DNA from: Chloroflexia bacterium
GTDB taxonomy: Bacteria; Chloroflexota; Chloroflexia; Thermomicrobiales; UBA6265
Direction of reading: 5' to 3'
Assembly: GCA_013698495.1 (NCBI GenBank)
Contig: JACCUV010000161.1
Location: 1-16,462, forward strand
Length of the DNA: 16,462 bases
The notes below the pieces were generated by a model that did not search any database, was not told where the DNA came from, and saw only the letters and a list, made by a program, of their open reading frames with translations. A program made the position numbers and the translations under genes. Positions 7,234 to 13,803 of this stretch are shown here, piece by piece; the stretch's first letter is position 1, and every line of letters begins with the position of its first letter.

Positions 7234-7254
7234 TTGCCTGAAATGCGGTGTCAA
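7226..7254 (-). promoter_or_regulatory. Sigma-70-type promoter of the HTH gene
   Basis: Read on the minus strand, TTGACA (7254-7249) is followed after exactly 17 bp by TACAAT (7231-7226). This is the best promoter match seen in the window. The predicted start near 7219 gives a leader of about 80 nt before GTG 7138. Confidence 0.8.
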
Positions 7255-7272
7255 TGATGAACGTACCGAAGC

Positions 7273-7292
7273 GACAGTGTGACTGTCAGTCA
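7273..7292. promoter_or_regulatory. Overlapping palindromes upstream of the HTH promoter
   Basis: Two perfect inverted repeats share one arm: GACAGT-GTG-ACTGTC (7273-7287) and TGACTG-T-CAGTCA (7280-7292). They lie about 20 bp upstream of the -35, a typical activator or operator position. The protein that binds them is unknown. Confidence 0.4.
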
Positions 7293-7397
7293 AATCCCGG
7301 CGCAACGACGCGGATATCGGCCCATCGAGCAAGACCATAACGACAGCGCGTCGCTCCATGGAAACCTGCCTCCGGTTCCAGTGAGCGAGCGGTGGTT

Positions 7398-7766
7398 TCA
7401 GCCGCCGGTGGTCATGCCTCGGATCGCCAGGCCAACGATGAAAAGCGACACCAGGCTGTAGAGCAACAGACCTTGTCGGGGCGCCTTGTCGCGCACGTAC
7501 GACCAGACGAACGGCAGGACGAGCACCGCGGTGAAGCCATACAGCAAGTGCACGATGTCGTCGGGTCGTTCGTCGAACACGAACAGAACCATTCCCAGCC
7601 CGCCCTGGATTATGATCAGGACCTGGCCGACGATCAACATTCCGGCGATCGTTCCACCCAGTTGTCCGCCGCGCGCGAACTCGATGAGTCCCCACAATCC
7701 CGCGACCACAAAGAAGAGGATGACGGTCATCGCCAGACGATCGTGAAAAAGTTCGACCACACTCAT
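7398..7766 (-). CDS. Four-helix integral membrane protein, function unknown
   Basis: A 122-aa very hydrophobic protein with four predicted membrane helices at about residues 12-30, 37-63, 70-89 and 97-116, joined by short loops such as FDERPDDIVH and VRDKAPRQG. No catalytic motif or named domain was recognised. ATG 7766 is preceded by GGAG about 11 nt upstream, a slightly long spacing. It lies between the MBL-fold gene and the HTH gene on the same strand, but spacers of about 250 bp on both sides argue for separate transcription. A TATACT (plus 7836-7841) could be its -10. Confidence 0.72.
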   Translation of the reverse strand: MSVVELFHDRLAMTVILFFVVAGLWGLIEFARGGQLGGTIAGMLIVGQVLIIIQGGLGMVLFVFDERPDDIVHLLYGFTAVLVLPFVWSYVRDKAPRQGLLLYSLVSLFIVGLAIRGMTTGG

Positions 7767-7835
7767 TGTTGGAACTGCTCCGTTTCGATTTCACCGCATG
7801 AGGATGTGCCGAAGGCGATCGCAATCGTTTATCGG

Positions 7836-7841
7836 AGTATA
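7836..7841 (-). promoter_or_regulatory. Possible -10 for the membrane-protein gene
   Basis: TATACT on the minus strand would start transcription near 7829, giving a leader of about 60 nt to ATG 7766. No convincing -35 is present. GCGATCG flanks it on both sides (7815-7821 and 7842-7848), and a 14-bp palindrome, CCGGATCGATCCGG, lies at 7875-7888. The remainder of the 7767-8019 spacer shows no gene. Confidence 0.3.
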
Positions 7842-8019
7842 GCGATCGGTGGAGCGGTGGATTGCGAGGCAAAACCGGATCGATCCGGCGAATTGCTCCA
7901 GCGGATCTCACAATGATTGACGAGGCACAGCCAGGTCAGGCAAGACCACACGATTCCTCCTGCGCTGGAATGACAAGGTATCCAAGGATTGAGGATTTGC
8001 AACCAATAGGCGATTCGCT

Positions 8020-8916
8020 CTAAGGCAATGAATCCAGAGTCAATTGGCTGGACTCTGGAGGAACACGTTTGGGAGTCCAACTCGACACTTCGCGCACCGT
8101 CGTTGGCGTCCACACCGGCCCCGAGACCGTGCGCGGCAGGGCGCTCACGTCAAGAGAGAGGCCCACATCGAAAAATGCCGACCGGGCCGCGTTTTCCGCA
8201 AGACCTGGGGAGTTGTTGGTTTGGGAGAGGTGCGCAAGCCAGATCGTGGGTTGCAGTCGACCACTGCCCAGAGCCGAAGCCAGCGAACATGCGCAGATAT
8301 CGTTCGAGAGATGCCCGACATCCGAGGCAACGCGTCGCTTGAGATAGGCGGGGTACGGTCCGTTCCGAAGCAGTTCCTCGTCGTGGTTCGATTCCAGCAC
8401 CACCAGATCGCTCGCTCGAATCGGTTCCACCAATCGCTCGTGCCAGGAACCGAGATCGGTGAACACGGAAATTCGCGCATGGGGCGTTTCAATCAGGTAT
8501 CCGCACGGTTCCCTGGCATCGTGTTTGACCATGATTGCCCAGACCGAAACCGACCCGATGGCGAGCGGTCGCGCGAAGGTGATTTCTTCCCATTGCGGCG
8601 GTGGGATGTTGGCCTGTCGTCGGGTGCCGGCGGTGGCGACGATTGGCGTTTTCTTGCCAAAGAGAGACGCGAGGCTCCGGATGTGGTCGCTGTGCTCGTG
8701 GGTGATCAGCACCGCATCCAGATTGTCGAGTCGTCGGTCGTGAATGCGCAGGGCGCGATCAATGGTCCGGATGCCGACTCCGCAGTCGAGCAGAATGCTG
8801 GCGCCGTCGGTCTTGATCAGGAACGCATTCCCGGAGCTGCCGCTGCCAAGACTTTGCACGGAAACGCCGCTCAGGCCAGCGGAATGAGCAGGTTCCGGAG
8901 TTGATGGCAGAATCAT
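8020..8916 (-). CDS. WalJ/YycJ-like metallo-beta-lactamase-fold protein
   Basis: Metal-dependent hydrolase of 298 aa, most like the YycJ/WalJ group of predicted nucleases. Near the N-terminus is SLGSGSSGNAFLI, then LLDCGVGIR, and the metal motif ITHEHSDHIRSLASLF (H-x-H-x-D-H). Further on are KHDAREPCGYLIE, FTDLGSW, and ESNHDEELLRNGPYP followed by LKRRVASDVGHLSND, the YycJ-specific segment. ATG 8916 lacks a clear ribosome binding site; GTG 8859, just before QSLGSGSSGN, would match the usual family start. The last 35 residues extend past the normal fold. No walRK partners are nearby, so the physiological role is not settled by context. Confidence 0.88.
   Translation of the reverse strand: MILPSTPEPAHSAGLSGVSVQSLGSGSSGNAFLIKTDGASILLDCGVGIRTIDRALRIHDRRLDNLDAVLITHEHSDHIRSLASLFGKKTPIVATAGTRRQANIPPPQWEEITFARPLAIGSVSVWAIMVKHDAREPCGYLIETPHARISVFTDLGSWHERLVEPIRASDLVVLESNHDEELLRNGPYPAYLKRRVASDVGHLSNDICACSLASALGSGRLQPTIWLAHLSQTNNSPGLAENAARSAFFDVGLSLDVSALPRTVSGPVWTPTTVREVSSWTPKRVPPESSQLTLDSLP
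8033..8059 (-). terminator. Hairpin in the last codons of the MBL-fold gene
   Basis: TCCAGAGTC (8033-8041) and GACTCTGGA (8051-8059) form a perfect 9-bp stem with a 9-nt loop, placed in the final codons of the minus-strand gene. No T-tract follows, so it may protect the 3' end or act as a weak terminator. It coincides with the unconserved C-terminal tail. Confidence 0.4.
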
Positions 8917-8937
8917 GCCGGGCGGGGAGGTCCGATC

Positions 8938-8957
8938 GTTGAATGGCGTTGAATGGC
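8938..8957. repeat. 10-bp tandem repeat in a divergent promoter region
   Basis: GTTGAATGGC occurs twice head to tail, with a related GCCGAATGC immediately after. The repeat length is close to one helical turn. It lies in the 141-bp spacer between the divergent MBL-fold and UPF0182 genes, so it may be a regulator-binding site. No clear promoter hexamers were identified there. Confidence 0.4.
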
Positions 8958-9057
8958 GCCGAATGCTTCACAAATCGTACCATGACGTGCGTTGTGTCCC
9001 GCGCCAGCAGGGACGACTGCGATTCGACCAAGACGATGGTTCCATCCAGGGGGATAT

Positions 9058-11946
9058 GTGCTCAAGCGATTTTCACGAGGCGGTTCATCGCGCTCGACGA
9101 ACTCCTCAGTCCCTGGCAATACAGGCGGCTCACGTTTCGGACTTTCCGCCTCGACCATGCGCATGCTGATCATGGCAGGGGCGCTGATTGCGCTGTTCAT
9201 CGGAGCCAGCATCACGGCCCCGTTCTGGATCAACTGGTTGTGGTTCGGCAGCATGGGATATCGCTCGATCATTGTCACCAATTACACCGGGGTGATCCTG
9301 AACTTCCTTGTCGGCGGATTACTGGCCGCCGGAATTTTCATCGTCAATGTTCGCTTTGCGGTGCGCAACACCCGAAATGAGTGGGGATTGCGCGAAGGAA
9401 GCGTCGGGAGGTTTAGCAAGTCTGCACTGAACTTTCTGGGGTTGGTGTTCGGCGGCGTGCTCTTCGTCTTCGTCGGATGGATTTCCAAGGATTTCTGGCG
9501 CGACGTGTGGCTGGCGATGCGAGCCGATGAGTTCGGGATCGTCGATCCAACGTTCAATCGCGATGTCAGCTTTTACGTATTCACGCTGCCGGTGCTCAAG
9601 GGCGTGCAAAACTCGCTGATGTGGATCGTCGGGATCACGATTGTGGCGGTCGCCTTGGTCTATCTTGTGCGACTCGGCGTGCGATTCGGAAAGTGGGACG
9701 ATGTGCCGATGGTCGCGCTCCGCCATCTCAGCGGGTTGGCCTGCGCGATGCTCTTGTTGATTGCCTTCGGCTATGTGTTGCGCAACTTCGAACTTGTCTA
9801 CTCCACGCGCGGTGTCGTCATTGGTCCCGGTTTCACCGACGTCAACATCGTGCGTCCGCTCAACTGGATGATGGCCTTCCTCTCCGCCGCAACGGCGATC
9901 GGGCTGCTGTCGGGAATCGTGCTTCGCACTCCGAGGTGGTTGGTGGGGTTGCTCGGCGGGTGGTTCGTGCTCGCGGTGCTGGTGACGCCGCTGTTGCCCG
10001 TGCTCGTGCAGCAATTCTTCGTTGAGCCCAACGAGTTCCGCCGCGAGGAACAGTACATCGCGCGAAATATCGACATGACCCTGGCCGGATTCGCGCTGGA
10101 CGACGTCGAGGTCACCGAGCTCACGGGTCAGGATCCGATCGTGCCTGCCGAGCTCCCGGCGGACGAACCGCCGCTGAGTAATGTGCGCGTTTGGGACTAC
10201 CGGGTAGTGCAGCCTGTCTATCAGCAACTGCAGACGTTCGTGCCTTACTACGAATTCGACGACATCGATGTCGATTGGTACATGATCGACGGGCAACCGG
10301 TTCAGGTCCTGATTTCGGCTCGAGAACTCAACATCGATGGATTGCGGGAAAACGCCCGGACCTGGACCAACCGGCGCCTCGCCTACACCCACGGCTACGG
10401 GGCGGTCGTCAGCCCGGTAAGCCAGGTGTCCGGCGATGGGTGGCCGGTGATGACGGTGAGCGGCATACCGCCGGTTGGCCCTCCGGAACTGGCGATCGAT
10501 CGACCCGAAATCTACTTTGGGGAATTGCCGCAGGAGTGGATTATCACCAACACGGACCAAACCGAATTCACCGGCATCGACGAAAGTTTGGATGCGGGCG
10601 GATTCGAGGGTACGCCGGCCGGCTCGATTTCACTCGGCAATCCGTTTACGCGGGCGCTCGCGGGGTTGACCCTCGGCGATCGCAATGTGTTTGTTAGCGG
10701 ACAGCTCACGGGCGATTCCCGGCTGGTGATGACGCGATCGGTGGTCGATCGAGCCGAGCGCATCGCCCCATTTTTCAGCTACGACGAGGACCCGTATCTG
10801 GTGATCGCCGATGGCGAGCTCTACTGGATCATCGACGGTTACACCTCGACCGATCGATTCCCGCAGGCGACACGTTACGATGGCGTGAACTATCTCCGGA
10901 ACAGCGTCAAGGTCGTCGTCAATGCCTACGATGGGGACACGACGTTTTACCGAACGGCCGAAGCTGACCCGATCGCCGACGCTTATGGAGAGGTGTACGG
11001 GGACCTGTTTACGCCAGTGGCGGAAGCTCCCGCATCGATTTCGCAACACTTCCGATATCCGGAACGTGAGTTTCGCCTGCAATCCGATGTGTGGTCCACG
11101 TACCACGTGGATAGCGCACGCACGTTGTACGACGGTGACGATCAGTGGATCGTCGCCCAGCAAGAACTCGACGGCACAACCCAGCCGGTGGAGCCGTATT
11201 TCGTCACACAGCAACTGCCGAACGAGTCCGAGACCGAGTTTGCCCTGACCGTGCCGTTCACACCCGGCGGCGGGCAAGCACGCCAGAACATGACGGCCTG
11301 GTTCGCGGGCACGGCAGATGAAACGGGAGCCACCCGGTTGCGGCAATATCGGTATCCGCGCCAGGTGACCGTGTTCGGACCGACCCAAATCGACGCCCAA
11401 ATCGATCAGGACCCCGAAATCTCACAGCAAATCACGCTCTGGAACCAGAGCGGCACCGAGGTGATCCGCGGCAACATGCTGGTGATACCGGTCAACGACG
11501 CCATGCTCTACATCCAGCCGTTGTATCTGCAATCGCGCGATTCGGCGGCCGCCGCCCCGAAGCTGGTGCGGGTGATTGTGGCCACGGACGAGCAGGTCGT
11601 AATGCGTCCGACATTACCGGAGGCGATCGCGGCGTTGGCCGATCCCGACGCCGCTACGGTCGGCGAGATCGAGGATGTTCCAGACGCGGTGACGGAGACG
11701 GTTCCCGTCGACCAGGAGGCGGAATCGGATCCGGCTGACGTTGCGCCGCCGCCGTCCGGTGACTTCGCGGGCATGACCGAAGGCGAACTTGCCGACGAGG
11801 CATTGGCCAGCTTCGATCGGGCACAGGCAGCACTCCAGGCTGGCGACTTCGCGACCTATGGGGAAGAGCAAGATCGGCTCGGGCAGATCCTCGAAGCGCT
11901 CACCGCATTGGACGGTGAACCGCCGGAGGCGACGCCCGAGTCATAG
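9058..11946 (+). CDS. UPF0182 family integral membrane protein
   Basis: Large membrane protein of 962 aa belonging to the UPF0182 (COG1615) family, found in several bacterial phyla, with no established biochemical role. After about 33 polar residues there are seven predicted membrane helices up to about residue 330, including SITAPFWINWLWFGSMGYRS, a family-typical opening. A large, mostly extracytoplasmic domain follows to about residue 870, then an acidic, Pro/Ala-rich tail of about 90 residues that is probably disordered. The frame is open to 8992, but GTG 9058 is chosen because AGGGGG (9048-9053) lies 4 nt upstream. It is monocistronic by layout, being divergent from the MBL-fold gene and 152 bp before the antitoxin. 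Confidence 0.92.
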   Translation: MLKRFSRGGSSRSTNSSVPGNTGGSRFGLSASTMRMLIMAGALIALFIGASITAPFWINWLWFGSMGYRSIIVTNYTGVILNFLVGGLLAAGIFIVNVRFAVRNTRNEWGLREGSVGRFSKSALNFLGLVFGGVLFVFVGWISKDFWRDVWLAMRADEFGIVDPTFNRDVSFYVFTLPVLKGVQNSLMWIVGITIVAVALVYLVRLGVRFGKWDDVPMVALRHLSGLACAMLLLIAFGYVLRNFELVYSTRGVVIGPGFTDVNIVRPLNWMMAFLSAATAIGLLSGIVLRTPRWLVGLLGGWFVLAVLVTPLLPVLVQQFFVEPNEFRREEQYIARNIDMTLAGFALDDVEVTELTGQDPIVPAELPADEPPLSNVRVWDYRVVQPVYQQLQTFVPYYEFDDIDVDWYMIDGQPVQVLISARELNIDGLRENARTWTNRRLAYTHGYGAVVSPVSQVSGDGWPVMTVSGIPPVGPPELAIDRPEIYFGELPQEWIITNTDQTEFTGIDESLDAGGFEGTPAGSISLGNPFTRALAGLTLGDRNVFVSGQLTGDSRLVMTRSVVDRAERIAPFFSYDEDPYLVIADGELYWIIDGYTSTDRFPQATRYDGVNYLRNSVKVVVNAYDGDTTFYRTAEADPIADAYGEVYGDLFTPVAEAPASISQHFRYPEREFRLQSDVWSTYHVDSARTLYDGDDQWIVAQQELDGTTQPVEPYFVTQQLPNESETEFALTVPFTPGGGQARQNMTAWFAGTADETGATRLRQYRYPRQVTVFGPTQIDAQIDQDPEISQQITLWNQSGTEVIRGNMLVIPVNDAMLYIQPLYLQSRDSAAAAPKLVRVIVATDEQVVMRPTLPEAIAALADPDAATVGEIEDVPDAVTETVPVDQEAESDPADVAPPPSGDFAGMTEGELADEALASFDRAQAALQAGDFATYGEEQDRLGQILEALTALDGEPPEATPES

Positions 11947-11969
11947 TCGTTGCGACAACTTGATTCGAC

Positions 11970-12004
11970 ACGGAGAGGGCGATCCCCTCGTGGTCGTCCT
12001 CCGT
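11970..12004 (+). terminator. Possible hairpin terminator after UPF0182
   Basis: ACGGA-GAGGG pairs with CCCTC and, after a side loop, TCCGT (12000-12004), giving a two-part stem 24 bp after the stop codon. No T-tract follows, so intrinsic termination is uncertain. Confidence 0.3.
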
Positions 12005-12063
12005 GGCCAGACTTGCCCGCTCGCCCCAAAAACCGGTGCATCCGCTTCTCTTGAATTGATCTG

Positions 12064-12081
12064 ACCGGTCGATAGACTGGT
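12064..12081 (+). promoter_or_regulatory. Palindromic operator candidate before the antitoxin genes
   Basis: ACCGGTC-GATA-GACTGGT is a 7-bp inverted repeat with one mismatch, ending 17 bp before the first antitoxin ATG. A weak promoter, TTGAAT then 16 bp then TAGACT, overlaps it. Antitoxins of the Phd/VapB type commonly repress their own operon through such palindromes, so this is the likely autoregulation site (inference). Confidence 0.5.
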
Positions 12082-12098
12082 CGGTATGGAGGTGTGCG

Positions 12099-12323
12099 AT
12101 GGCTGACAGAGGCGAAGTCGGCACGACACAACAAGCACAGCCGCAACGCATCGGTGTCTTTGAAGCGCGGACGCGGTGGTACGAACTGCTGCGCCGCGCC
12201 AAAGCCGGGGAGGTGTTCATCATCACCTACCGGGGCGTACCGAAGGCGGAGTTGGGGCCGATCCCGCCGGATCATCTGATCCTTAAGGAGTGGGATGGCC
12301 GCCGACCCTCGGGCGATACCTGA
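12099..12323 (+). CDS. Short Phd/VapB-like antitoxin without its own toxin
   Basis: A 74-aa protein with the Phd/YefM/VapB N-terminal DNA-binding pattern: RIGVFEARTRWYELLRRAKA, then GEVFIITYRGVPKAELGPI (residues about 17-54). Such proteins neutralise a cognate toxin and repress their operon. The segment that usually follows, a helical linker before the toxin-binding tail, is almost absent. The protein ends EWDGRRPSGDT, which resembles the SWIEDGRP ending of the next antitoxin, so it may be an internally shortened paralogue. GGAGGTG lies 4-5 nt before ATG 12099. No toxin gene follows directly; the next frame is a second antitoxin 66 bp downstream. Identity is by pattern only. Confidence 0.7.
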   Translation: MADRGEVGTTQQAQPQRIGVFEARTRWYELLRRAKAGEVFIITYRGVPKAELGPIPPDHLILKEWDGRRPSGDT

Positions 12324-12350
12324 TTCACGACAGGTACGCGGCAAACTCGA

Positions 12351-12367
12351 GCCGCATCCAGTGCGGC
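12351..12367 (+). promoter_or_regulatory. Hairpin/palindrome before the second antitoxin
   Basis: GCCGCA-TCCAG-TGCGGC is a perfect 6-bp inverted repeat, 22 bp before the second antitoxin ATG. It differs in sequence from the operator at 12064-12081. It could be a second operator or an RNA hairpin limiting read-through from the first antitoxin. Confidence 0.4.
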
Positions 12368-12389
12368 CGCGAATGAAAGGTGGCAACAC

Positions 12390-12636
12390 ATGACTACAAT
12401 TCGGGCCACGGACGCCAGGGGGAAACTCGTCCAGCTCATCATGCAGACCAGCAACGACGAAGAAATCTTCATCACAAACCGGGGGAACACTTGCCCGCCT
12501 TGGTCCACTGGAACGATCGCACGACAGTGAGGCAGCCAGGGCCGCAATCAGACGGATGCGTGAGCGCGCGAAGAAGTGGGGTATAAGAGCAACTCCGGAG
12601 GAATTAAAATCCTGGATCGAAGACGGAAGACCATAG
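12390..12636 (+). pseudogene. Frameshifted Phd/VapB-type antitoxin
   Basis: From ATG 12390 (AAAGGTGG about 7 nt upstream) the frame reads TTIRATDARGKLVQLIMQ and then DEEIFITNRG, a Phd/VapB N-terminus, but stops at 12530 after 46 residues. The +1 frame continues the expected protein as TLARLGPLERSHDSEAARAA, then IRRMRERAKKWG and finally EELKSWIEDGRP, ending at TAG 12634-12636. The switch maps to a run of five Gs at 12481-12485. Removing one G yields an unbroken 81-aa antitoxin reading ITNRGTLARLGP, closely parallel to ITYRGVPKAELGP in the upstream antitoxin. As written, the toxin-binding tail is not made. A sequencing or assembly error in the G run is the main alternative. Confidence 0.8.
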
Positions 12637-12639
12637 CAA

Positions 12640-13090
12640 GTGCCGATCGTGGTCGACGCCTCCTGCCTCACCGCAATGCTTCTCAACGAGGAAGTTCCAC
12701 CCAACGTGGAGCAATTCCTGAACTCTTTGAGTGACGTCGAGATAGTCGTACCATCACTTTGGTTTTGGGAAGTTGCCAATAGTTCGGTTATGGCAGCCCG
12801 GCGTGCCAGGAAACCTTCGCAAGAGATCATGAACCAACTTGCCGACATGAGACATCTCGATCTCACTCAAGATGGCGAATCGATCCTACTCGCGTGGACC
12901 GTCACCGCGGCTCTGGCTATCCAACATCGCCATTCCGTCTACGATGCTGCTTATCTGGAACTTGCCGTGCGACGATCCTTGCCACTGGTATCTGGAACTT
13001 GCCGTGCGACGATCCTTGCCACTGGCGACGCTGGACAGCGCATTGGCCCGCGCCGCTCGCGCCGCGGGAGTCGAAGTGTTCGGCGGGTGA
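12640..13090 (+). pseudogene. PIN-domain (VapC-type) toxin broken by a 37-bp duplication
   Basis: VapC-type ribonuclease toxin starting at GTG 12640, three bases after the antitoxin stop. Residues 1-116 match a PIN domain: IVVDAS with Asp6, FWEVAN with Glu44 and VYDAAYLELAVRRSLPL with Asp102. An exact 37-bp tandem duplication (12952-13025) then shifts the frame. The literal reading frame runs to 13182 (180 aa) with an unrelated Arg/Gly-rich tail antisense to yggS. Deleting one repeat unit restores LPLATLDSALARAARAAGVE, which supplies the missing fourth acidic motif. The restored protein is 137 aa, normal for VapC, and its TGA (13088-13090) lies two bases before the end of yggS. The current product is probably inactive (inference). 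Confidence 0.85.
12952..13025 (+). repeat. Exact 37-bp tandem duplication inside the toxin gene
   Basis: Two identical 37-nt units, 12952-12988 and 12989-13025, begin TATCTGGAAC and end GCCACTGG. The flanking bases differ, so the repeat is neither longer nor triplicated. Since 37 is not a multiple of three, it frameshifts the PIN gene. The lack of any divergence between units suggests a recent origin. Confidence 0.97.
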
Positions 13091-13092
13091 CG

Positions 13093-13803
13093 CTACCGCG
13101 CGCCGAAGATCGCGGAGCCGATCCGGACGTGGGTGGCGCCTTCGGCGATCGCGGCTTCGAAGTCGCCGCTCATGCCCATTGAGAGCACAGAGAGGTCGAC
13201 ATCCGGTCGCTCGCGGCAGATGTCTTCCCGCAACAGCCTGAGTTCGCGGAAATACGGGCGAGTGTCGTGGGCGTTCGGCAGCAGCGGGGCGATGCCCATC
13301 AGGCCGTCGACTCGCAGGTGATCGGCGCCTATCAGCGCGTCGATCAGTTCCAGCGCCTGTTCCGGGAAACAGCCTGACTTCCGCGGCTCGCGGCCGAGAT
13401 TAACCTGCAACAGCACCGACACCAGCGTATCGACCCTGGTCGCGGCATGCTCCAGCGCTTCGACTAACGACATCCGGTCGACCGACTCGATCCGGTCGAA
13501 CAACCCGATCGCCGCCTTCGCCTTGTTTGATTGCAGGCTCCCGATCATGTGCAACCGCAGGTCGCTCGGCAGTGGACCTCCGTACTTTCCCTTCGCTTCC
13601 TGGACCCGGTTCTCACCGAAGGAACTGAGCCCCAGGGCATATGCCTCGTCCACCAATGTCCGAGGAAATGTCTTGGACACGGCGACAATCGTGATGGCCT
13701 CCGCCGATCGCCCCGACTCGCGAGCCGCGAGGTGCACGCGCTCGTGGACCTCATCGATATTGCGTTCGAGAGCGCCATGATCAATTGCGCCAGCGGCAAT
13801 CAC
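13093..13803 (-). CDS. yggS: YggS/PROSC-family PLP homeostasis protein
   Basis: PLP-binding protein of the YggS/PLPBP family, which keeps pyridoxal phosphate and amino-acid pools balanced and has no proven enzymatic activity. The 236-aa product has the PLP lysine in TIVAVSKTFP, then FGENRVQEAKGK, LHMIGSLQSNKAK, VSVLLQVNLGREPRKSG, VDGLMGIAPLLP, LSVLSMGMSGDFEAAIAEG and the closing THVRIGSAIFGAR. Length is normal. The start GTG (13803) overlaps the pgeF stop as GTGA, which indicates translational coupling. It converges with the toxin pseudogene, with two bases between the restored toxin stop and its own. Pairing of yggS with a laccase-domain gene is common in bacteria. Confidence 0.95.
   Translation of the reverse strand: MIAAGAIDHGALERNIDEVHERVHLAARESGRSAEAITIVAVSKTFPRTLVDEAYALGLSSFGENRVQEAKGKYGGPLPSDLRLHMIGSLQSNKAKAAIGLFDRIESVDRMSLVEALEHAATRVDTLVSVLLQVNLGREPRKSGCFPEQALELIDALIGADHLRVDGLMGIAPLLPNAHDTRPYFRELRLLREDICRERPDVDLSVLSMGMSGDFEAAIAEGATHVRIGSAIFGAR

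Noticed and set aside
7960..8040. tRNA-like stretch on the minus strand (GACTCTGG and GGTTGCAAATCC)
   Set aside because: No acceptor stem, D arm or properly paired T arm could be drawn.
7829..8113. A 94-codon minus frame in the spacer before the membrane-protein gene
   Set aside because: It overlaps the end of the MBL-fold gene in another frame, has irregular composition and no clear ribosome binding site.
9319..10560. A 413-codon minus-strand frame opposite the UPF0182 gene
   Set aside because: It is His/Arg/Gln-rich shadow composition with no domain; the plus-strand frame carries family motifs and membrane helices.
13091..13182. Extended C-terminus of the toxin running into yggS
   Set aside because: It results from the frame shift caused by the 37-bp duplication; the restored frame ends at 13090.
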